From CAYNYI01 sp964401455 (GTDB lineage Bacteria > Fibrobacterota > OXYB2-FULL-49-7 > CAYNYI01), in NCBI GenBank assembly GCA_964401455.1, contig CAYNYI010000018.1, forward strand, positions 1 to 32,244: 32,244 nt of DNA, in the 5' to 3' direction. A program made the translations under genes and the position numbers. This document shows positions 22,378 through 30,948 of the stretch, piece after piece. The stretch's first letter is position 1; each line of letters opens with the position of its first letter. Below the pieces are notes generated by a model. That model had not been told where the DNA came from, searched no databases, and saw nothing but the letters and a program-made list of their open reading frames with translations.

Positions 22378-23739
22378 TCAGCAGAAAGTTCTGGAATCAA
22401 TGAGCGCTTTTACGCCTCCCTTTTTAAAAATATTCTCGATTTCATCGGCAGGGTTTTCTTTTTTAATCAGCCGTTCAAAAAGCGGTTTAAGAAAGATCTC
22501 TTCTCCTTTTTCTCTTGAGACAAGACCCTCCCGGGCGCATTCAAGCATTTCTTCGGCCAGCCTGTGAGCCTTCACATCGCCTGATTCGGCGGCCATCCCC
22601 TTTTTACATGCCTCGGAGCGCAGTTCCCTCAAATCCTCCCATTTATACTGCCGCAGGACCGAGAGAGACTTTTCCGGAGCGGAAATCAGACCCAGAGTGA
22701 GGGCCGCTATAACAGGCATTTCTTTTGGGGGCTGCTGATCATTGGCGCGGTTTTCCACAGTGTAATATCTTGTTATTCTCGTGTTGAACCAGTAGCATGT
22801 ACTGTGAAGGTCAATATCTGACTCATGGGGAACCAGGTCTATTTTAGTTCCGTCGGGATATTCTCCCTCCGCCTTGTCTCTCGCAAAATAGTCCCGGAAG
22901 GATTCGTAATCCAGTATTACGGGCTTGCCGTCCCGTTTTACAAATACCGGTTTAAAATCGTTGATTGTGCTGACATAGTCTTCGAGGTCGGAAAATTCTT
23001 TTTCAGGAACTCCGATCCTCTTTCCGTCCGGGATCCACCAGTCCCAGAACATTTCTGATACGCATTTATGATCAGGGTCGATTTCTCGCTTCCAGATATT
23101 TGAATGCGCCGTAAGCGCTATCTGGGCTCCGGAGAAACCGTTAAGTATATTTACCGAGCGGACGGCTTCTTCTTTTGATACGCTTATGTGGACATGGCTC
23201 GCCGCGTTCACGGTGAAAATATTGACATCGTCGCCGTCGTCTTCATGAAGTATCCGGTTTGCTCCGAAAGTCTTGTTCCACACCTGTGAACGCCCTTTGC
23301 TTTTCATCAGAAGATGCTTGCCGGGTTTTGTTACCGGGTGGATTCCGTAAGCGAGAAAATGCACATTATGCTTTTTCGCGAAAGGGCCTAGTTCGGCGCG
23401 AAGTTCCTCGACGGCTTCTTTCAGTTCAAAAAGGTCCCCCACATGGGAGAGTGAAAATTCTGTTTTGCAGTAGCCGGTTTCGCAAGATGCGAGGGTATGG
23501 TTATGCTCTCCCATTTTCCGGGCGCCGGTTACTTTGCCGGAATGAGCGTCTGTTATTTTTTCCCATCCGTTGTCTCCGAGATATTCCCAGAGTTTATCGA
23601 TTATCCCTATGTCGACCGCTTCGCCGTTCTCCGAAACAAGGGGCATTTTGAGTTCGGAGCCGATGCGCCGCCCGTGCTGCAGATTCTTTTTCTCCGCTTC
23701 TTCAAAGCCTTTGTGATAATAGTCGTGAACCTCTTTCAT
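22378..23739 (-). CDS. GCS2-type carboxylate-amine ligase (glutamate-cysteine ligase-like)
   Basis: 453 residues with the glutamate-cysteine ligase type 2/EgtA fold pattern: RRIGSELKMPLV (N-terminal acidic metal site), ASCETGYCKTEFSL (the TcEtG-q-E motif), AYGIHPVTKPGK, ASHVHISVSKEEA (QVHV-like motif), ALTAHSNIWKRE, LHSTCYWFNTRIT and VENRANDQQPPKEMPVIAALTLGL (the E-R-D-qP segment). Family members make an amide through an acyl-phosphate intermediate. Substrates may be glutamate and cysteine or another amine. The operon has proA before it (12-base gap) and DUF362 after it, with no glutathione synthetase, so ordinary glutathione synthesis is unlikely. GAAGGA lies about eight bases before the ATG. 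Confidence 0.82.
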   Translation of the reverse strand: MKEVHDYYHKGFEEAEKKNLQHGRRIGSELKMPLVSENGEAVDIGIIDKLWEYLGDNGWEKITDAHSGKVTGARKMGEHNHTLASCETGYCKTEFSLSHVGDLFELKEAVEELRAELGPFAKKHNVHFLAYGIHPVTKPGKHLLMKSKGRSQVWNKTFGANRILHEDDGDDVNIFTVNAASHVHISVSKEEAVRSVNILNGFSGAQIALTAHSNIWKREIDPDHKCVSEMFWDWWIPDGKRIGVPEKEFSDLEDYVSTINDFKPVFVKRDGKPVILDYESFRDYFARDKAEGEYPDGTKIDLVPHESDIDLHSTCYWFNTRITRYYTVENRANDQQPPKEMPVIAALTLGLISAPEKSLSVLRQYKWEDLRELRSEACKKGMAAESGDVKAHRLAEEMLECAREGLVSREKGEEIFLKPLFERLIKKENPADEIENIFKKGGVKALIDSRTFC

Positions 23740-23751
23740 GCCTTATCCTTC

Positions 23752-25035
23752 TCATCTCCATTTTTTCTCTGTCATTATCTGTCCGTCGCCGTCAATAATA
23801 AATTTATAAGTGGTAAGTTCTTTCAAGCCCATCGGGCCCCTTGAATGTATCTTATCTGTGGATATTCCGATTTCGGTACCCATACCGAGAGTTGCGCCGT
23901 CACAAAACATTGTTGAAGCGTTTACAAGAACCACTCCCGAATCTACGCCCGCCTTGAATGCCCTTGCGGCAGCGAGGTCCTCTGTTACTATTGCGTCTGT
24001 GTGGCCGCTGCCGTATTTGTTTATATGTTCAACAGCTTTGGAAACGTTATCGACTATCCTGACCGAGTAAGTCTTGTCCAGATACTCTGTTTTCCAGTCT
24101 TCTTCCGAAGCAGGTTTTACCTTGCTGCCGGAGAGTTCAGCGGTTCTTTTACAGCCGCGTATTTCGACTCCGGCTTTTTCAAGCTCCCGTATGAGTTCCG
24201 GAACCAGACTTTCCGAAGAGCGGTCTATAAGCAGGGTTTCCGAAGCATTGCATACATGCGGCATCAATACTTTGGAATCAAGCGCTATGTTCACAGCTTT
24301 GTCGGGGTCGGCATTCGGGCCGATATAAACATGGCATATACCTTCAAAATGTTTAATTACGGGTATGCGGGATTTTAGCGAGACAGACTCAATAAGCTTT
24401 TTCCCTCCCCGAGGGATTACGAGGTCTATTTTCTCAGTCATTGTAAGGCATTCGTCAACCTCACCGTGGGTAAGAGAGGCTATCTGTACCGCTTCGGAGG
24501 GAAGTCCGGCCTTTTCGAGGGCTTTTCTCCAGAGCTCGCCAAGCAGGGCGTTGCAGCCTGCGGCTTCCGAGCCGCCTTTGCAGATTATGGCGTTCCCGGC
24601 TTTCAGCGCGAAGGCGCCGGAGTTTACCGTGACATGAGGCCTGGCTTCGTATATCATCATGATTACGCCCAGAGGGACCCTTATTCTGGCGGCGTCGAGA
24701 CCGTTTGCCGTACGCCGGTGGTCGTAAATTTCTCCTACAGGGTCCGGAAGCGCCGCTATCGCTTTCAGCGATTCTATTCTCGAATCTATTTTTGATTCCC
24801 CGAATGCAAGACGGCCGGTCAGGTTGTCCGGCAGTCCTTTTGCGGCGGCCAGCTCCATATCATTTTTATTGGCTTTTGTTATTCTTGCCCTGTTTTTGTC
24901 CAGGAGGGCCGCCATTTTTAGAAGGGCCCGGTTTTTTTCAGAAGCGTCAGCGTAAGCGGTTAATTTTGCGGCACGCAGCGCGGCATCTGTTATTTCAATA
25001 ACTTTTTTTGTGCGGTTAGAAATGTCTGATGTCAT
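23752..25035 (-). CDS. proA: Gamma-glutamyl phosphate reductase
   Basis: 427 residues, standard ProA length. The aldehyde-dehydrogenase fold shows RVPLGVIMMIYEARPHVT, LKAGNAIICKGGSEA, LVIPRGGKKLI, the catalytic cysteine in MPHVCNASETLLID, YGSGHTDAIVTED, VLVNASTMFCDGATLGMGTEIGIST and the C-terminal GLKELTTYKFIIDGDGQI. ProA reduces gamma-glutamyl phosphate to glutamate semialdehyde in proline synthesis. The usual partner proB is absent and the gene heads the MttB/ligase operon instead. The ATG has no Shine-Dalgarno and only a short leader from the candidate promoter. Confidence 0.94.
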   Translation of the reverse strand: MTSDISNRTKKVIEITDAALRAAKLTAYADASEKNRALLKMAALLDKNRARITKANKNDMELAAAKGLPDNLTGRLAFGESKIDSRIESLKAIAALPDPVGEIYDHRRTANGLDAARIRVPLGVIMMIYEARPHVTVNSGAFALKAGNAIICKGGSEAAGCNALLGELWRKALEKAGLPSEAVQIASLTHGEVDECLTMTEKIDLVIPRGGKKLIESVSLKSRIPVIKHFEGICHVYIGPNADPDKAVNIALDSKVLMPHVCNASETLLIDRSSESLVPELIRELEKAGVEIRGCKRTAELSGSKVKPASEEDWKTEYLDKTYSVRIVDNVSKAVEHINKYGSGHTDAIVTEDLAAARAFKAGVDSGVVLVNASTMFCDGATLGMGTEIGISTDKIHSRGPMGLKELTTYKFIIDGDGQIMTEKKWR

Positions 25036-25049
25036 AAATACTTGTCTGT

Positions 25050-25077
25050 AATATAGTTAAACAAAAAATCGGTTCAA
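25050..25077 (-). promoter_or_regulatory. Promoter candidate of the proA-to-ABC operon
   Basis: On the minus strand TTGAAC (25072-25077), a 16-bp spacer and TATATT (25050-25055). Transcription would start near 25043, giving a leader of only about eight bases before the proA ATG. This is the only promoter-like pair seen ahead of the nine-gene run. Confidence 0.5.
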
Positions 25078-25135
25078 AAAGTCCTGTATCGTTTCACATA
25101 TAAGTCAGAGGTAAGTTAACATATAGACCGGGCTG

Positions 25136-25149
25136 GAATCAAGTGATTC
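25136..25149. repeat. Short inverted repeat upstream of the proA promoter
   Basis: GAATCA-AG-TGATTC forms 6-bp arms about 60 bases upstream of the candidate -35. It could be a regulator site for the operon or the tail structure of the nnr transcript, which ends at 25205. Confidence 0.3.
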
Positions 25150-25204
25150 TTCAATAAGGGCAATGTCAGCGTTTTTTGCCTTTAACGATTTCTGTTTTTA
25201 AAAA

Positions 25205-26725
25205 TTAGTTGAAGATGGATATAAAGGCTTCAGGAAGAAATTTTATGAGGTCCGGGGCTGCCATTGAATATAAGCCGAGCTTCCCGGCCGCAATATCACC
25301 GGCAGTTCCGTGTATGAACGCGGCGGCAGCGGCCGCGTCACGGATATTTATTTTCTTGGCCGCCAGCGCTCCTATAATGCCGGATAAAATGTCTCCGGAG
25401 CCGCCCTTTGCCATTCCCTGATTCCCGGTTATATTTACATTTGTGAGGCGGCCGTCGGTAATGATTGTTGACGGACCTTTTAAAAGGACAGAGACGCCGA
25501 GTTTATTAGAGAATTCTTCTATAAGTTCTATTTTATGAACTCCAATAGCGGAGTCCGGAATCGGGTATAATCTGGAAAATTCTCCTTCATGAGGAGTAAT
25601 GAGGACATTCCCGCGCGTATTGCCCAGAATTTCGGTTTTATTTTCCAGGCAGCTTATGCCGTCGGCATCTATTATCAACGGTATATTAGAGCTTGATAAT
25701 ATGAACTCCAATAGCCGCTGCGTTCTTTCCGTATTTCCCATTCCCGGACCGAAAACACATGAATCGGCTTTTTCAAGGCTTTTTTGGATAGTTTTGCAGG
25801 CTTCATCTGTATTTTCTGGAAGCGGTATTGTTATTATTTCGCTTAAAAAAGGCTCAAGCATGCTTCTCGCGGGTTCGGGGCACATCAAATATACCATTCC
25901 GGCACCGCTTCTAATTGCGGCCCCGGCGCAAAGAGCGGCGGCACCTGTATACTCAGCGGAGCCGGCTATTATCAGTACCGAGCCGTTATCATATTTATGG
26001 GATACAGCTTCAATTTCCGGCAATGTTTCATAAACGAAGTCAGTGTCCGTTAAAAAACGTTTATATTCAATTTCTTCTTCGGCTTCCTGCGGTATTCCTA
26101 TATTACCGACGGCGAGTTCTCCGGTGAATTCGCGGGCAGGGTAGAAGAGCTGACCGATTTTGGGCAGGGCAAAAGTAACTGTGCGGTCGGCTTTTACGCA
26201 GATCCCTTCCACTGAACCTGTATCGCTGTTTATTCCGCTTGGAGTATCGGCGGAAAGGACTTCTTTGCCGGATTCATTTATCTCTGAGACGACTTCTTCA
26301 ATCAGGCCCGAAATTCTTCCGGAAAATCCTGTGCCAAAAACGGCGTCTATAATCAGGTCGGATTTGCTGAAATCGGGAATTTCATCCTTTTTGGAGATGA
26401 TGGATACTTTAACCGACGTTTTTTCAAGACGTTTGTAATTTAATTCCGCGTCGCCTCCTAATTCGCCCGGATCAAAAAGAAGAAGACATTTTGTTTCTAT
26501 TCCGAATTCGGCGAGCATTCTTGCAACAACAAAGCCGTCTCCGCCATTATTTCCTTTACCGCAAACTACATATACAAGGGGAGAGGACTTTTCCTCAAGC
26601 ATTTCGACAGCGGTATTGAAAAGACAGCTTCCGGCATTCTCCATAAGAGTTTCGCCCGGTATGCCGAACTTGGTTATTGCGGTCCGGTCAAGCCTTCTAA
26701 TGTCTTTAACACTGGATATGTGCAT
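25205..26725 (-). CDS. nnr: Bifunctional NAD(P)HX epimerase/ADP-dependent dehydratase
   Basis: 506 residues, a fusion of two repair enzymes. The N-terminal YjeF_N epimerase (about 1-215) has MENAGSCLF, CGKGNNGGDGFVVAR, IDAVFGTGFSG and ADTPSGINSDTG. The C-terminal ribokinase-like dehydratase (about 225-505) has VLIIAGSAEYTGAAALCAGAA, FGPGMG, IIDADGISCL, LITPHEGEFSRL and NQGMAKGGSGDILSGIIGAL. Together they restore damaged hydrated NADH and NADPH in the cytoplasm. No strong ribosome site precedes the ATG. The next upstream gene, the SUMF1-like protein, ends 13 bases away, so the two may share a transcript. Confidence 0.95.
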   Translation of the reverse strand: MHISSVKDIRRLDRTAITKFGIPGETLMENAGSCLFNTAVEMLEEKSSPLVYVVCGKGNNGGDGFVVARMLAEFGIETKCLLLFDPGELGGDAELNYKRLEKTSVKVSIISKKDEIPDFSKSDLIIDAVFGTGFSGRISGLIEEVVSEINESGKEVLSADTPSGINSDTGSVEGICVKADRTVTFALPKIGQLFYPAREFTGELAVGNIGIPQEAEEEIEYKRFLTDTDFVYETLPEIEAVSHKYDNGSVLIIAGSAEYTGAAALCAGAAIRSGAGMVYLMCPEPARSMLEPFLSEIITIPLPENTDEACKTIQKSLEKADSCVFGPGMGNTERTQRLLEFILSSSNIPLIIDADGISCLENKTEILGNTRGNVLITPHEGEFSRLYPIPDSAIGVHKIELIEEFSNKLGVSVLLKGPSTIITDGRLTNVNITGNQGMAKGGSGDILSGIIGALAAKKINIRDAAAAAAFIHGTAGDIAAGKLGLYSMAAPDLIKFLPEAFISIFN

Positions 26726-26738
26726 AGAAAAAAGGTGC

Positions 26739-27779
26739 CTACTTTATGGTTGTGCAGCAGCGGAAGCCGATAGTCCTGGCGTGTATTTTCGGGTCGTTGC
26801 TGCCTCTGAATGTGCATCTTGAATATTGCTCCCTGGACATGAAGCTTCCACCTCTTACAACCTTATTGCTGAGGTTCGGGTCCCAGCGGTCTTTTGTCCA
26901 TTCGGCAAGGTTTCCGCACATATCGAAAACCCCCTCAGGGCTCCGGCATTTTGTTTTGGAGCCGGAGCTTACGATATTTCCGCGGTGCGTATTGCAGACT
27001 TTGTTGAATTGATTGCCGTAAGAATATATGTAATTATATTGCGAACGGCATGCCCTTTCCCATTCATCTTCCGAGCAGAGCCTCTTTCCTCTGGCAAGGC
27101 AGCTGTCGCGGGCTTCATGCCAATTCATATTGGCTGAAGGCAGAGTGCCTGCTTTATTCGGAAATTCATATTTATCGACGCAGAAATTCGGCACATCTGC
27201 TTCATGTTTCGGGTTATTGTCTTCATTTTCATCAGACCCCGCTGTATATTTTCCGCCTTTAATAAGCACCATATCCTCCGGACAGTTTGTAGGCAGTTCC
27301 AGACGGGCTTCTCCGATTTTTGTGGCTATCTCCGGTATCATCCAGAAAAGTATTTCTTCAAGGGGGCAGGCGCATTCCTGATGGTAACTTTCGATAACCT
27401 CATTTCTTTCTACAGAGAAAAGTTCGCTTTTAACAATGTACTTATCCAGGAAGAGTTCGATGGTGTTTTTCAAAACAAACGGGCAGTTATACATTTTTCC
27501 CTGTTTGTGGACCGGCATTGCGGCCTGGAGCGCCCCGGCCACGGTATTGGCACTGCCTCCGGGTTGCATTATGTCGAAGACATAAGTATTCTTTATCTCT
27601 TTTGTCAGGTTCTGGTCAAGCAGCACCGTAACCGGTTTTTTTATAGAGCCGCTTTTAAAGGGGAGATACAGAAGCTTCTTTTCCTCGGTGTTTTTGTAGC
27701 GTATGAATTCCCGCCTTTTTACCTGAGAAAAGACAAGCTGATTTGAGACCAGAAGTATTAAGATTAGTATTTTAGGCAT
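26739..27779 (-). CDS. Secreted SUMF1/FGE-sulfatase domain protein
   Basis: 346 residues. MPKILILILLVSNQLVFSQ is a Sec signal; the frame is open upstream to a TTG at 27836, but that start has no ribosome site and would bury the signal. Residues about 165-345 form a formylglycine-generating-enzyme-like C-lectin fold: PEDMVLIKGGKYTAGSDE, FCVDKYEFPN, NWHEARDSCLARGKRLCSEDEWERAC, GVFDMCGNLAEWT, VVRGGSF and IGFRCC. The cysteine pair of true formylglycine generators is not recognisable, so this is probably a structural or binding member. The N-terminal 160 residues (with FKSGSIKKPVTVLLDQNL) are unrecognised. Many cysteines fit an envelope location. Confidence 0.82.
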   Translation of the reverse strand: MPKILILILLVSNQLVFSQVKRREFIRYKNTEEKKLLYLPFKSGSIKKPVTVLLDQNLTKEIKNTYVFDIMQPGGSANTVAGALQAAMPVHKQGKMYNCPFVLKNTIELFLDKYIVKSELFSVERNEVIESYHQECACPLEEILFWMIPEIATKIGEARLELPTNCPEDMVLIKGGKYTAGSDENEDNNPKHEADVPNFCVDKYEFPNKAGTLPSANMNWHEARDSCLARGKRLCSEDEWERACRSQYNYIYSYGNQFNKVCNTHRGNIVSSGSKTKCRSPEGVFDMCGNLAEWTKDRWDPNLSNKVVRGGSFMSREQYSRCTFRGSNDPKIHARTIGFRCCTTIK

Positions 27780-27888
27780 TAGTCTGCTGCCATCCGAATA
27801 AATGATTTTAACTAAAGAGAAAATAATTTTTTTCAAACGAAAAAGTTAAATATAATCAGGAGAAATCTTATTCTGCGCTTTTTTGGTT

Positions 27889-29238
27889 TCAGCGCAGGCC
27901 GAGTTCCTTCAGTTTTCTCGATAGATTTGACTGAGCCATGCCAATCGCGCCCGCGGCGGCGCTAATGTTGTTATCGGAATCTCCGAGCGCTTTTTTTAAA
28001 AAACGTTTTTCAAATTCTCTTCTCGCGTCTGAAAAGTTATCCGGCCATTTTTCATTAATTATTCCGCGGGAAGGCTGAGGGTTATCGCGGGAATTATCGT
28101 TAACGGTTTTTGCTGTAATTAGTTCCTCTCGGGAAAAAAGGCAGAGCCTTGATACAAAGTTTTTGAGTTCCCTTACATTACCCGGAAAGTCCGTATCCTT
28201 GAGGGCGGAAATAGCGTCTTCCGAGAATTTTTTACGCGATCCGGTCTCCAGGTTTGCTTTCTCAAGAAACTTTTCAGCTAAAAGAGGAATGTCCTCTTTG
28301 CGTTCATTAAGCGGCGGGACCTTAATTATAAAGGCGCTTAATCGGTACCATAAATCATGGCGAAATTCTCCTTTTTCAATCAGCTGCGGTATGTTTTTGT
28401 GTGTCGCGCAAATGATTCTGGCTTTTGAGTTTATTGGGGCAGAAGATCCCAGCCTGCAGAATACGCCTTCTTCCAGAAATCGGAGCATTTTTGCCTGTAT
28501 CATAGGATCCATGTCACCTATTTCGTCTATGAAAAGTGTGCCGTCGGCGGCTTCTTCTATGCAGCCTTTTCTTTTGCGGTCGGCTCCTGTAAACGCTCCT
28601 CTTTCATGACCGAAAAGTTCACTCTCCGCAAGGCTTACCGGCATTGAAGCGGCATTTGTGGCCAGAAAAGGCTTCCCCGCTCTCGGACCGGAAAAATGGA
28701 GCGCTTTTGCGACAAGCTCTTTCCCTGAACCTGAAGGCCCCAGAATAGAGACAGGTTCGGAAACGGTAGAGAGCTTGCCGCATTGTGTGAATAAATCGGC
28801 CATAATTTTAGATACATAAACAGGCTTTTCTGCCCCGGCCATATTTTTCTCGAGCAGTTTTCTCCCAAGTTCCACTTTTTCGGCCGCATTTCTAACAGCG
28901 GTCCGCACCTGAATAAGACGCAACGGTTTTTCAAGAAAATCATACGCGTCATTTTTAAATGCCTCCACAGCCGCCTGAACATTTCCGTGCCCTGTTATCA
29001 TTATGACAGGAAGATTTGGAAATTCGGATTTTACGGATCTCAGGACATCAAGCCCGTTTTCCGGTCCGAGTTTGATATCGAGAAGCAGAAGATCCGCGCC
29101 CTTTCTGAGGACTTGTAAAGCCTGCGCGGAATTTTGCGCAGTGTACGTGTAATAGCCTTCGTCCTCTAAAAGTTCTTTAAGAGATTCCAGTATTTCCTTT
29201 TCATCATCAACAACAAGTACTCTTATGTCTGAAGCCAT
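27889..29238 (-). CDS. NtrX/NtrC-type sigma54-dependent response regulator
   Basis: 449 residues in the standard order. Receiver with VVDDEKE, phosphoacceptor D54 in LLLDIKLG and K104 in EKPLR. AAA+ domain with Walker A GPSGSGKE (167-174), the sigma54 contact loop GAFTGA (214-219), Walker B TLFIDEIGD (234-242) and the arginine-finger region RHDLWYRLSAF. Fis-type HTH at about 425-449 (NISAAAGAIGMAQSNLSRKL). It lies 14 bases after the kinase gene, its evident partner. NtrX-type regulators control nitrogen, respiratory or envelope genes; the target here is unknown. No -24/-12 promoter was found in the window. Confidence 0.92.
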   Translation of the reverse strand: MASDIRVLVVDDEKEILESLKELLEDEGYYTYTAQNSAQALQVLRKGADLLLLDIKLGPENGLDVLRSVKSEFPNLPVIMITGHGNVQAAVEAFKNDAYDFLEKPLRLIQVRTAVRNAAEKVELGRKLLEKNMAGAEKPVYVSKIMADLFTQCGKLSTVSEPVSILGPSGSGKELVAKALHFSGPRAGKPFLATNAASMPVSLAESELFGHERGAFTGADRKRKGCIEEAADGTLFIDEIGDMDPMIQAKMLRFLEEGVFCRLGSSAPINSKARIICATHKNIPQLIEKGEFRHDLWYRLSAFIIKVPPLNERKEDIPLLAEKFLEKANLETGSRKKFSEDAISALKDTDFPGNVRELKNFVSRLCLFSREELITAKTVNDNSRDNPQPSRGIINEKWPDNFSDARREFEKRFLKKALGDSDNNISAAAGAIGMAQSNLSRKLKELGLR

Positions 29239-29252
29239 TGTAATTCTCCTTT

Positions 29253-30398
29253 TTATGCCGCGGGCATTGTTATTTCGAATTTAAAATCTTTTCCGGTACC
29301 GCGAGTTTCTATTTCACCTTTCATTCCCTCAATTAATCTTTTTACAACCGGCAGCCCTAATCCCGATCCGGTTTTTTTTTCGGTAAAATAAGGCACCCAG
29401 ATACGGTTAATAATATCTTTTGCTATGCCGGGGCCATTGTCGTCCAGTATTATCGATACTTTGTCTTGGTTGAAAAAAACGGATATCATTATTTTTGAGG
29501 CTCCGGCTTCCATGCTGTTTTTTAGAAGATTTATCATAATCTGATTGAAAAGGAGGGGGTCGGCCTTTATCGTTCCCTCTCCTCTTACTTCGGCTGTAAG
29601 AGCGTGTTTGAAGCTCGCTGTATTCTCTTCGATTGCCTTTACAGCATCTAAATTGCGGCTTCTTACTTCAGGTTCCCGGGCAAAGCTTCTGAATGAATTA
29701 ACCAGACTTTCAAGAGTTTCAACCTGACGGGTAATTCTGTCGGATGCCCTTTCTACATCTTTTGCCGAAATTTCTCCTTCGAGCAGCAGCTTTTCATTAA
29801 GCCGGTCCAGTGTAAGGCGCATCGGTGTAAGCGGATTTTTTATTTCATGTGCCATAACCCTCGCAATCTCGCGCCACGCAGCTTCCATTCCGGCAGCGGC
29901 CGCTTTTTCCCGCAGTTCCTTGAGCTGGTCCTGCATTCGATTCATCGATTTTTCAAGTTTTCCGAGAGCGCCGCCGTTTTTAATTTTGATTTTTCTGAAA
30001 TTTCCCATTCCTATTTCCTCCGCGGCGGAAGCAATATTCTTAATAGGACCGGTTATGCTTCTTGAAACTATATAAGCCAGAATTATACCGGAAAGAAAAA
30101 GAAGCGCGGAAACCGTGAGCACGGAGGTCTGTTGTTCCCTTATAATTATCGGAAGAAGGGTGTTCCACTGCCGTTCTCTTTTTATAATGTTTATAAGTTC
30201 CGTCTTTTCCTCGTTCGGGGTCTCCTTCAGCCTTTCGGAAAGCCATGGCTCCAGTCCGGGGTTAACGCTCTGGTCCACAACATCCTTAAGTCTGGAGATG
30301 TACATGCTGTGCATAATAAATATTATGGACGCGGAGATAATAAGAAATAATACTGTTATCTTCCACTCGAGTTCAATTTTTTTTATCAGCTTTAACAT
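29253..30398 (-). CDS. NtrY-type sensor histidine kinase
   Basis: 381 residues. Two membrane helices at about 14-34 and 91-113 flank a short 55-residue periplasmic loop. A HAMP domain follows at 113-165, then a HisKA domain with H184 in AWREIARVMAHEIKNPLTPMRL, which is the NtrY hallmark, and an ATPase with N-box INLLKNSMEAG, DDNGPGIA and GSGLGLPVV. It is shorter than typical NtrY, lacking the extra N-terminal helices and PAS domain. It sits between a DUF4390 gene (3 bases upstream) and the response regulator, the same neighbourhood as in many proteobacterial ntrYX loci. Confidence 0.92.
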   Translation of the reverse strand: MLKLIKKIELEWKITVLFLIISASIIFIMHSMYISRLKDVVDQSVNPGLEPWLSERLKETPNEEKTELINIIKRERQWNTLLPIIIREQQTSVLTVSALLFLSGIILAYIVSRSITGPIKNIASAAEEIGMGNFRKIKIKNGGALGKLEKSMNRMQDQLKELREKAAAAGMEAAWREIARVMAHEIKNPLTPMRLTLDRLNEKLLLEGEISAKDVERASDRITRQVETLESLVNSFRSFAREPEVRSRNLDAVKAIEENTASFKHALTAEVRGEGTIKADPLLFNQIMINLLKNSMEAGASKIMISVFFNQDKVSIILDDNGPGIAKDIINRIWVPYFTEKKTGSGLGLPVVKRLIEGMKGEIETRGTGKDFKFEITMPAA

Positions 30399-30401
30399 GG
30401 T

Positions 30402-30911
30402 CTATTTGAGTTCAATTTCTTTTTTAATTCTTTTATATCCCCATATACGGCTGACATCGACGATCCGTCCAAGTTCAGGAGCGCGGGTCAGCATAACTTC
30501 AGCGCCTATTTCGCATTTTTTTACCGTATCCGGAACCGAGAACTCCCATCTTTGGAAGTCTTTCAGAGCAAACAGGACCATGTCATGGCTTTTGCCATCG
30601 ACAGTATCGCTCTTTGCTATTCTGGAGGTTCTGTACGAATAGTCTTCGATTATAAAACTTAGAACTCTGGTCTCTGTTTTGATGGAGTCTGTCCCGGAGG
30701 CGCTGTAGTATCTCATTTTCAGCGGAATTCCGGCGTCCAGGATTTGTTCAAGCTTTTTATTCCAACCGAGGTTCATGCGGCATGAGACAATATAGGATGT
30801 GTTCGAGGATTTTATATTCACGATCTCGATTCCTGCTGACGGGGGAGGAGTAAACCAGGACCAGACAACCATGGCGAGACCGGCCGCTCCTCTGGTTAAA
30901 CTCTCGATCAT
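30402..30911 (-). CDS. DUF4390 family exported protein
   Basis: 169 residues. A hydrophobic N-terminus (GAAGLAMVVWSWFTPPPSAG) may be an uncleaved signal or anchor. The rest matches the DUF4390 pattern: IVNIKSSNTSYIVSCRMNLGWNKKLEQILDAGIPLKMRYY near the start, then FIIEDYSYRTSRIA and a beta-rich tail. DUF4390 proteins of unknown function are encoded directly upstream of NtrY-type kinases in several Gram-negative groups, which supports the assignment and hints at a sensing or envelope role with the kinase. The 37 bases to the upstream gene hold no obvious terminator. Confidence 0.72.
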   Translation of the reverse strand: MIESLTRGAAGLAMVVWSWFTPPPSAGIEIVNIKSSNTSYIVSCRMNLGWNKKLEQILDAGIPLKMRYYSASGTDSIKTETRVLSFIIEDYSYRTSRIAKSDTVDGKSHDMVLFALKDFQRWEFSVPDTVKKCEIGAEVMLTRAPELGRIVDVSRIWGYKRIKKEIELK

Positions 30912-30948
30912 ACTGCTTTAACTCCCGTTGCGGTATTCTTCATAAACC

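Noticed and set aside
22378..23739. Standard glutathione biosynthesis gene gshA
   Set aside because: No glutathione synthetase is present and the operon context is methylamine-type; only the ligase fold is supported.
26739..27779. True formylglycine-generating enzyme
   Set aside because: The fold is right but the catalytic cysteine pair of FGE is not recognisable, and no sulfatase is encoded nearby.
27880..27910. Terminator hairpin (CTGCGC/GCGCAG) at the end of the response-regulator gene
   Set aside because: The stem is only six or seven bases with a long loop, overlaps the coding end and has no U-tract.
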